NCBI GenBank assembly: GCA_017541105.1
Contig: JAFXZS010000014.1
Location: forward strand, 1 to 37,255
DNA: 37,255 nt
Source: Clostridia bacterium
GTDB lineage: Bacteria > Bacillota > Clostridia > Christensenellales > Aristaeellaceae
Direction of reading: 5' to 3'
Shown here in pieces: positions 32,588 through 37,255 of this stretch. Positions within the stretch are counted from its first letter, which is position 1. Every line of letters starts with the position of its first letter. The notes beneath the pieces were generated by a model, which had not been told where the DNA came from, ran no database searches, and worked only from the letters and a program-made list of their open reading frames with translations. A program made the translations under genes and the position numbers.

Positions 32588-32617
32588 ATTTTATCATACA
32601 GAATGCCCGTTTGTCTA
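32588..32617 (-). promoter_or_regulatory. Promoter of the acyltransferase-phosphatase-MATE operon
   Basis: Minus strand: TAGACA (32617-32612), 18-base spacer, extended -10 TGA-TAAAAT (-10 at 32593-32588). It reads toward 32434, leaving a leader of about 150 bases. It lies back to back with the promoter at 32721-32750. Confidence 0.55.
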
Positions 32618-32663
32618 CCGGGGGAAAAACAACTTGTCCGAAGAGAACCGGGTGCCCGTGATT

Positions 32664-32680
32664 AACCATCATCTTTGGTT
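32664..32680 (+). promoter_or_regulatory. Candidate operator 1 (AACCA-N7-TGGTT)
   Basis: Dyad AACCA-7-TGGTT. The same pattern recurs at 32728-32744, 64 bases away centre to centre, about six helical turns. It lies 41 bases upstream of the -35 of the plus-strand module and 47 bases upstream of the minus-strand -35 at 32612. Confidence 0.55.
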
Positions 32681-32686
32681 TTCTGT

Positions 32687-32706
32687 GAAGAATTTCCTGA
32701 TTCTTC
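32687..32706 (+). repeat. Inverted repeat between the operators
   Basis: Perfect arms GAAGAAT (32687-32693) and ATTCTTC (32700-32706) around a 6-base core. It may be a site for a second regulator, or for part of the same one. It is not followed by a T-run. Confidence 0.4.
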
Positions 32707-32720
32707 GTGGGATTTTCCGA

Positions 32721-32750
32721 TTGACAAAACCATTGTTCTTGGTTTATTAT
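32721..32750 (+). promoter_or_regulatory. Promoter of the repressor-polymerase module, with operator 2 in its spacer
   Basis: TTGACA (32721-32726), 18-base spacer, TATTAT (32745-32750). The dyad AACCA-7-TGGTT at 32728-32744 fills the spacer almost exactly, so a bound repressor would block polymerase. The start codon is 35 bases downstream. Confidence 0.75.
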
Positions 32751-32784
32751 GCTGATAACAGATGCGGAACATCAGGAGGTTGCC

Positions 32785-33612
32785 ATGGATAAAGGGGGAG
32801 CCAAGCAGCGGAATCTGGAAAGTTTCGGCCTGAAAATCAAAAAGTACCGGAAGAATGCCCGCATGACGGCGGAGGCCCTGGCCCGTTCGCTGCAGGTCTC
32901 CGTCAGTTCGGTGAGAAACTGGGAATGCGGCCTTTCCCGTCCTGATCCGGAATCGCTTTTTAAACTTTTCACCGTTCTCCGCGTGGAGCCAAACGAGTTT
33001 TTCGGGATCCGGGGCATCGGTGCCGCCCTCTCTCCCGGCGAGCAGGCGCTGCTGGAAGACTACAGAATGATGGATTCCCGCGCCCGGGAGGATTTCCGGG
33101 CGATCGGGGAAGCCATGCGCCGTCAGTGCCGTCACCGCGCTCTGCGGGAAGTGCGCGGCCGGCTTCGTTCCGTACCGGATTACGGAAGGTGCGCGGCCGC
33201 CGGAAGCGAATCCGGCTGGGAGGTCCGTTCTGAGCCTTGCGAAGTGCTTCTGTATAACAGCGGCATCGTTTCCCAGGCAAACGAAATCATTACCGTCTCC
33301 GGGCACAGCATGGAACCTGGTTTTCACAATGGGGACCGGGTTCTTGTCCGGTATTGTACAGAAGCTGCGTGGGGGAAGGTTTGTGTATTCAGTCTCCGGG
33401 GTGTCGGCTGCGTGATCAAGGAGGCCGCGCCCGGCCGGCTGCATTCACAGAACCGGGCATACGGCGATATTGTTCCCTGGGAGGAAGACGGGGCGGAGCT
33501 GATTGGCTGCGTTCTGGGCGTTATTGAGGATCGCATGATCCCCTCTCCCGAAGAAGCCGTTCTTTATGAGGAAGCCGTTCGGATGGAAAAGGAAGAAGGA
33601 GATCCCGAATGA
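32785..33612 (+). CDS. LexA-like self-cleaving repressor with XRE-type HTH
   Basis: 275 residues from ATG 32785 (AGGAGG 5 bases upstream). An XRE helix-turn-helix (about 10-75: FGLKIKKYRKNARMTAEALA, VSSVRNWECGLSRPDPESL) is followed by a helical linker and an S24/LexA-type peptidase domain. The cleavage-site pattern VPDYGRCAAAG places the Ala-Gly bond at 139-140. The catalytic pair is Ser175 (SGHSMEPG) and Lys212 (CVIKEA). Gly140 to Ser175 is 35 and Ser to Lys 37 residues, almost as in E. coli LexA (34 and 37). So RecA-stimulated self-cleavage is likely. It resembles HdiR and phage CI-type SOS regulators. Stop and next start overlap (ATGA). It probably represses its own operon through the AACCA-N7-TGGTT sites. 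Confidence 0.88.
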   Translation: MDKGGAKQRNLESFGLKIKKYRKNARMTAEALARSLQVSVSSVRNWECGLSRPDPESLFKLFTVLRVEPNEFFGIRGIGAALSPGEQALLEDYRMMDSRAREDFRAIGEAMRRQCRHRALREVRGRLRSVPDYGRCAAAGSESGWEVRSEPCEVLLYNSGIVSQANEIITVSGHSMEPGFHNGDRVLVRYCTEAAWGKVCVFSLRGVGCVIKEAAPGRLHSQNRAYGDIVPWEEDGAELIGCVLGVIEDRMIPSPEEAVLYEEAVRMEKEEGDPE

Positions 33613-33872
33613 CAGAGCGGGTGTACGTTCAGGTAAATTCTGACTTCGATGCCACCGGATTCATGCAGCCCCGGTCCATTACCTGGAAGGATGGGCGCAC
33701 CTTCCGGATTGACGCGGTCAAGGATTTTCGCCCCGCGTCTTCCGTGGAAAAAGGGCTCCGCGGCGACTGCTATACGGTTGTGATCAAAGGAGAAATCCGG
33801 CATCTCTTCTTTGAGCGGGGCAGCAATCGCTTCGCCAGCCAGTTCGGCCGTTGGTTTGTGGAGACGGAATAA
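33609..33872 (+). CDS. Small DUF6504-like protein between repressor and polymerase
   Basis: 87 residues, ATG overlapping the stop of the repressor. Features: PRSITWKDGRTFRIDAVKDFRP, CYTVVIKGEIRHLFFER, and GRWFVE at the end, i.e. a predicted small beta-rich fold. The pattern of W/F, R/K and final RWFVE recalls DUF6504, a family I remember from mutasome (ImuB/DnaE2) neighbourhoods in actinobacteria. That is a resemblance from memory, not a search result. Its place between a self-cleaving repressor and a Y-family polymerase suggests a role with the polymerase. No YolD similarity, which is the usual partner of UvrX in Bacillus. Confidence 0.75.
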   Translation: MTERVYVQVNSDFDATGFMQPRSITWKDGRTFRIDAVKDFRPASSVEKGLRGDCYTVVIKGEIRHLFFERGSNRFASQFGRWFVETE

Positions 33873-33900
33873 CTCCGTTTTGCCGGAAAAGGAGGACGCG

Positions 33901-35469
33901 TTGGACAGAACCTACGTCGCGATCGATCTGAAATCGTTTTATGCCAGTGTGGAGCTTGCGGACAGAAAATATGATCCGCTGACGACCCATCTGGTCGTAG
34001 CGGATGACAGCCGGACAGACAAAACCATCTGCCTCGCTGTCTCCCCTTCCCTGAAGGCCTGCGGAATCCCGGGCAGGCCCCGGCTGTTTGAAGTCATCCG
34101 GCAGGTAAAAGAGCTTAACGAAGAACGATTCAGAAAAGCGTGCGCACTCGGCCTGCTGCCCAAGAATCCCGGCACCGGGCAGTACCATTTCAAATCCTTC
34201 TCCTTTGATGCGGAAGCCCTTGCCGCGGATCCCTCCCTCGGGCTTTCCTATATCATCGCGCCTCCGCGGATGAAACTGTATGAGAAAATCAGTTCCCGGA
34301 TTGTCGGGATCTATCTGAAGTATGTTTCTTCCGAAGATATTCATGTGTACAGCATCGATGAGTGTTTTATGGACATTACGGGCTATCTGGAAACCTACGG
34401 CCTTTCTCCCCGTGAACTGACCGGCACCATGATCCGGAATGTTCTTCACGACACGGGAATTACCGCTACCGCAGGCATCGGCACCAATCTGTATCTGGCG
34501 AAAATTGCAATGGATATTGTTGCCAAGCATGTCCCTGCCGATAAGGATGGGGTGCGGATCGCGGAATTGAATGAAGCGCAGTACCGGGAACAGCTCTGGT
34601 GCCATACGCCGCTGACCGATTTCTGGCGTGTCGGGCCCGGAACCACCCGGCGCCTGGCGCTGCTCGGCTGCCATACCATGGGGGACATAGCCCGCCTGAG
34701 CCTCACCGGGGAAAGCCGGCTTTTTGCCGCGCTGGGCATCGGTGCGGAATTGTTGATTGATCACGCATGGGGATGGGAGCCCACCGAACTCAGCGCAATC
34801 CATTCCTGCCAGCCTGAAACAAAAAGCCTTTCTTCCGGCCAGGTACTGATGGAACCCTATGACTGGGGAAAGGCAAAGCTGATTGTTCGGGAGATGACAG
34901 ATCAGCTTGTGCTGGATCTGGTCCGGAAGGGATATGTCACCCGTCAGGTGGTACTGACCGTCGGATATGACAAGAGCAGCATTGTTCCGCTCCGGGATTC
35001 CGGTTTTGCCGTTGCAAAAACGGGCCGGCCATATGCCGGCCATGTCAGGCTGGATCTCTATGGCAGGTCCATTCCCGCATATGCGCACGGCACCGGGAAT
35101 CTGGATCAGTGGACCAATTCTGTCCGGCGCATTATGGATGTCATGATGGAACTGTACGATCGCATTGTGGATCCGGATCTGACCGTTCGTCGGATCAGCG
35201 TGGATGCCTGCAATCTGATCCCGGAAGATGAAATTCCCGCAGGCGATCCGGTACAGCTGGATTTCTTTACGGACTGGACCGCGCTGGAAAAGCGCCGGGC
35301 AAAAGAAACCCGCGCGGATGAAAAGGAAAGGCAGCTTCAGAAAGCAAGACTCGCTGTCCGTGGAAAATTCGGAAACAACGCTCTCCTGAAGGGCACAAGC
35401 CTGCAGAAGGGCGCAACCGCCCGGCAGCGGAATGAGCAGATCGGCGGCCACCGGGCCGGCATCACTTAA
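33901..35469 (+). CDS. Y-family DNA polymerase (UvrX/YqjW type)
   Basis: 522 residues from TTG 33901, which has AAGGAGG 5 bases upstream and gives the proper start DRTYVAIDLKSFYASVE. An extension to 33811 would overlap the previous gene. Palm motifs: the first metal Asp in AIDLKSFYASVE and the second acidic pair in SIDECFMD. The helix-hairpin-helix region (FWRVGPGTTRRLALLG), a little-finger domain and a C-terminal NALLKGTSLQKGATARQRN, then QIGGH, as in UvrX-like proteins. These copy damaged DNA with low fidelity, and are usually damage-induced. No beta-clamp motif is obvious, though QLDFF near residue 454 could be one. Gap of 28 bases after the small gene. Its end overlaps the convergent ATPase gene by 4 bases. 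Confidence 0.93.
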   Translation: MDRTYVAIDLKSFYASVELADRKYDPLTTHLVVADDSRTDKTICLAVSPSLKACGIPGRPRLFEVIRQVKELNEERFRKACALGLLPKNPGTGQYHFKSFSFDAEALAADPSLGLSYIIAPPRMKLYEKISSRIVGIYLKYVSSEDIHVYSIDECFMDITGYLETYGLSPRELTGTMIRNVLHDTGITATAGIGTNLYLAKIAMDIVAKHVPADKDGVRIAELNEAQYREQLWCHTPLTDFWRVGPGTTRRLALLGCHTMGDIARLSLTGESRLFAALGIGAELLIDHAWGWEPTELSAIHSCQPETKSLSSGQVLMEPYDWGKAKLIVREMTDQLVLDLVRKGYVTRQVVLTVGYDKSSIVPLRDSGFAVAKTGRPYAGHVRLDLYGRSIPAYAHGTGNLDQWTNSVRRIMDVMMELYDRIVDPDLTVRRISVDACNLIPEDEIPAGDPVQLDFFTDWTALEKRRAKETRADEKERQLQKARLAVRGKFGNNALLKGTSLQKGATARQRNEQIGGHRAGIT

Positions 35470-35873
35470 AAGTTTTTCCGGATCCGCAGAACATTCCGGC
35501 CATCCCGGTATTCATAGGAGACCGCATCCATGCTCTGCTTGACCATATAGATTCCGAGCCCGCCGATCTTCCTTTCCTCCGCGGAGAGGGTAACATCCGG
35601 ATCCTCCTTGGCCAGCGGATTATAAGGGATCCCGCTGTCAATCAGCGTAATCGCCACGGCATGGTACGGTTCCTCCGTCTCCACGCGAATTGTCGCGGAG
35701 CCTGTTTCTTCGCCGTAGGCATAACTGGCGATATTGACAAACAGTTCCTCCACGGCGATGTCAATCTGCGTCTGTACTTTCTCCGGACAGTTCGCGGCTT
35801 CCAGATGGCCGTCCACAAAGTCCAGCACCCGCATCAGGTTGTCAACTCTGGCCTCCAGTGTCAGTTCGTTCAT
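35466..35873 (-). CDS. RsbW/SpoIIAB-like ATP-binding protein
   Basis: 135 residues from ATG 35873, chosen because the fold begins MNELTLEARVDNL; an ATG at 35894 adds 7 residues. A GHKL ATPase: N-box VEELFVNIA (E43, N47), G1 box IDSGIPYNP (D79, G81) and G2 box GGLGIYMVK (104-112), all intact. Such proteins are serine kinases that bind sigma factors or STAS antagonists. This short form without extra domains is common in gut Clostridia. It is convergent with the polymerase and sits 72 bases downstream of metA, probably in the same transcript. No cognate STAS or sigma gene is adjacent; the closest related domain is the degenerate one in the MATE fusion. Confidence 0.9.
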   Translation of the reverse strand: MNELTLEARVDNLMRVLDFVDGHLEAANCPEKVQTQIDIAVEELFVNIASYAYGEETGSATIRVETEEPYHAVAITLIDSGIPYNPLAKEDPDVTLSAEERKIGGLGIYMVKQSMDAVSYEYRDGRNVLRIRKNF

Positions 35874-35944
35874 ACGTCCTGTATTCCTCCGCATTCTGGA
35901 ACTATGGCATCGTCATTCGTCCGGAAGTCCGCCGGGAATCCGGT

Positions 35945-36865
35945 TCAGCTTGTAATCTCCTGCAGATCGTATGGAGTGGTCTGGTAGACCATATAGTTCA
36001 GCCAGTTGGCGTACAGGAGGTTCGCGTGGCTGCGCCAGGTCACCATGGGCTCCCGTGAATCGTCATCGTCCGGATAATAGTTCACGGGAACCTGGATGGC
36101 AAGCCCGGCCTGCTTGTCCCGCAGGTATTCCCGCTCCAGTGTCCGCGGATCATACTCGCTGTGCCCCATGATAAATACCTGGCGCCCGTTCTCCGTGGCA
36201 GCCGCATAGACGCCCGCTTCTTCCGAGGAGGCCAGGATTTTCAGCGCTCCGCATTTCTCTAGATCCTCACGATACACCGTGGTGTGCCGGCTGTGGGGTG
36301 CCATAAACACATCGTCGAATCCCCGCAGCAGAATATAGTTCTTACGCTCTGCATGATGGGGAAACACGCCGAATATCTTCCGGTCCATTGTATGCTTCGG
36401 AATCCCAAAGTGATAATACAAAGCTGCCTGGGCGCCCCAGCAGATATGAAATGTGGAATGAACATGTTTCTTGCTCCACTCCATGATTCCGCACAGTTCG
36501 TCCCAGTATTCAACCTCTTCAAACTCCATCTGTTCCACCGGAGCGCCCGTGATGATCATCCCGTCGAAATTCTGGTCCCGCACTTCGGAAAACGTTTTGT
36601 AGAAAGTGGTCAGATGCTCCTGGGATGTGTTTTTCGATACATGGGAACTCATCTTGATCAGTTCCGTCTCAACCTGCAAAGCTGTGTTCCCCAGCAGCCG
36701 CAGCAACTGTGTTTCCGTATCGATTTTTGTGGGCATCAGATTAACAATCGCGATGCGCAGCGGACGAATGTCCTGTGTCATGGCCCGGGTCTCGGTCATG
36801 ACGAAAATGTTCTCTTCTGTCAGCGTTTTAAACGCCGGAAGCTCATTCGGAATCTTAATCGGCAA
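35945..36865 (-). CDS. metA: Homoserine O-acetyltransferase (MetA family)
   Basis: 306 residues from TTG 36865; the frame has a stop just upstream, and GGAAGGG is 11 bases before it. The start [12 protein letters not shown] is that of known MetA proteins. Catalytic Cys142 (HICWGA), His235 and Glu237 (GHSEYD) are at the family positions. The residue after GAPV is Glu111, which in characterised MetA enzymes selects acetyl-CoA over succinyl-CoA (Gly). It therefore most likely makes O-acetylhomoserine, the first dedicated step of methionine synthesis. The 5' leader is only about 45 bases, with no room for a SAM riboswitch. A six-codon ATG frame overlaps its start. Confidence 0.95.
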   Translation of the reverse strand: MPIKIPNELPAFKTLTEENIFVMTETRAMTQDIRPLRIAIVNLMPTKIDTETQLLRLLGNTALQVETELIKMSSHVSKNTSQEHLTTFYKTFSEVRDQNFDGMIITGAPVEQMEFEEVEYWDELCGIMEWSKKHVHSTFHICWGAQAALYYHFGIPKHTMDRKIFGVFPHHAERKNYILLRGFDDVFMAPHSRHTTVYREDLEKCGALKILASSEEAGVYAAATENGRQVFIMGHSEYDPRTLEREYLRDKQAGLAIQVPVNYYPDDDDSREPMVTWRSHANLLYANWLNYMVYQTTPYDLQEITS

Positions 36866-36916
36866 TCGGATTCATTCCCTTCCATCCCGCGGGGGATTTC
36901 TGTTCAAATCCGTTCC

Positions 36917-36945
36917 AGTTTATCATATCTGTCCGGAGAACTCAA
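36917..36945 (-). promoter_or_regulatory. Promoter of metA
   Basis: Minus strand: TTGAGT (36945-36940), 17-base spacer, extended -10 TGA-TAAACT (-10 at 36922-36917), giving a leader of about 45 bases. Confidence 0.6.
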
Positions 36946-36992
36946 GAACGGCCGGAGAATTGTCTTTTGCTCTCTCTGAAGGCGGAATCAAA

Positions 36993-37113
36993 ACCACCGG
37001 CTGAGCCGGTGGTATGCACCACGCCTTCAAGGCGTTAATGCTAGCAGCGTCTCAAGACGCATCGAAAAGTTCGCCAACCGCGGATTTTTCTCAGGCCGCC
37101 GCTAAAGCGGCCT
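36993..37113 (-). mobile_element. IS200/IS605-like end with four hairpins
   Basis: Four stems lie between the transposase stop and the metA promoter: 37093-37113 (AGGCCGC / GCGGCCT), 37047-37060 (GCGTC / GACGC), 37021-37035 (ACGCCTT / AAGGCGT) and 36993-37013 (ACCACCGGC / GCCGGTGGT). On the minus strand the last is followed by TTTTG. IS200/IS605 ends contain subterminal hairpins that TnpA reads in single-stranded form, and sometimes a guide RNA. The exact end of the element is not visible, but it is probably close to 36985-36992. The outermost hairpin may also act as a terminator for the transposase. Confidence 0.55.
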
Positions 37114-37118
37114 CTTTC

Positions 37119-37255
37119 TTATGCCTTAGAATTCTTGCTACCCGTAAACGGGTCTATGAATTCCTTAAACGATAACTGGTCATATGTAATATCTTCCTGT
37201 AACTGATTGCGGATGTATTCTGCAATTTTTTCTTTGTTCCGTCCGACTGTATCCA
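37119..37255 (-). CDS. tnpA: IS200/IS605-type Y1 transposase, C-terminal 44 residues (partial)
   Basis: The minus-strand frame enters at 37253 and stops at 37119-37121. It reads DTVGRNKEKIAEYIRNQLQE, then DITYDQLSFKEF and IDPFTGSKNSKA. The pattern (V)GxNxxxIxxYIxNQxxED, then a DPFTG tail, is the end of IS200-like TnpA proteins, whose catalytic HUH and Tyr lie further upstream, outside the window. TnpA acts on single-stranded ends to excise and insert the element. It is not possible to see whether the gene is intact or whether a tnpB partner exists. The 3' end and hairpins adjoin the metA promoter. Confidence 0.75.
   Translation of the reverse strand, partial: DTVGRNKEKIAEYIRNQLQEDITYDQLSFKEFIDPFTGSKNSKA

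Noticed and set aside
33784-35451. 555-residue open frame on the minus strand opposite the Y-family polymerase
   Set aside because: Shadow of the polymerase, which has complete catalytic motifs and a good SD. The antisense protein shows no recognisable domain.
36866-36945. SAM riboswitch upstream of metA
   Set aside because: The predicted leader is about 45 bases and shows no conserved core; the region upstream is the promoter and mobile element.
36993-37113. CRISPR-like array
   Set aside because: The four stems differ in sequence and spacing and are not direct repeats with spacers.

Overview
The window is a gene-dense, GC-rich (roughly mid-50s percent by eye) piece of a Bacillota chromosome, most likely from a gut or rumen member of class Clostridia. 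The evidence is: an L27 with the Prp-cleaved N-terminal extension plus the Prp protease gene; a zinc-type L28; an acetyl-CoA-type MetA; SpoIIE-type phosphatase and RsbW-like switch proteins; SD-led genes with sigma-A style promoters and many ATGA/GTGA overlaps. I cannot name genus or species. About 95% is coding and most genes are on the minus strand.

Layout. 1-131 (minus) is a strong promoter with A-tract and a leader running off the left edge, resembling an rRNA operon leader. 240-1791 (minus) holds a membrane-anchored unknown and a NYN-LOTUS RNA-binding/nuclease-like protein. 1990-3689 (plus) holds two family 2 glycosyltransferases. 3721-5889 (minus) is a cytoplasmic GH3 beta-glucosidase. 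6129-6341 (plus) is rpmB with a clear terminator. From 19710 down to 6402 (minus) runs a long series: metG, tatD, an HD-GYP protein, a feoA-feoB fusion, a 54-residue FeoB-associated Cys-rich protein, topB, wecB, a polysaccharide pyruvyl transferase family protein and an ABC exporter. 20751-19784 (minus) is rplU-prp-rpmA, with promoter, a four-stem structured leader and a terminator.

32434-20878 (minus) is a long, tightly coupled series. It starts with a DUF2156-GNAT double acyltransferase, a membrane SpoIIE-type phosphatase and a MATE transporter fused to a degenerate RsbW-like domain. It continues with a solute-binding lipoprotein, a galactokinase-like kinase, tsaE, tsaB and rimI (tRNA t6A and ribosomal acetylation), and ends with an exported PIG-L deacetylase lipoprotein and an exported NAGPA-type phosphodiester glycosidase. 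32785-35469 (plus) is a damage-response-type module: a LexA-like self-cleaving repressor, a small DUF6504-like protein and a Y-family DNA polymerase. Its promoter carries matched dyad sites. An intact RsbW-like ATPase gene and metA follow on the minus strand, and the right edge carries the 3' end of an IS200/IS605-type transposase with a run of hairpins.

The most unusual parts are the acyltransferase / phosphatase / MATE-pseudo-ATPase trio, whose fused domain has lost the ATP-binding residues that the stand-alone homologue at 35466-35873 keeps, and the self-cleaving repressor / small protein / polymerase module with its own operators.
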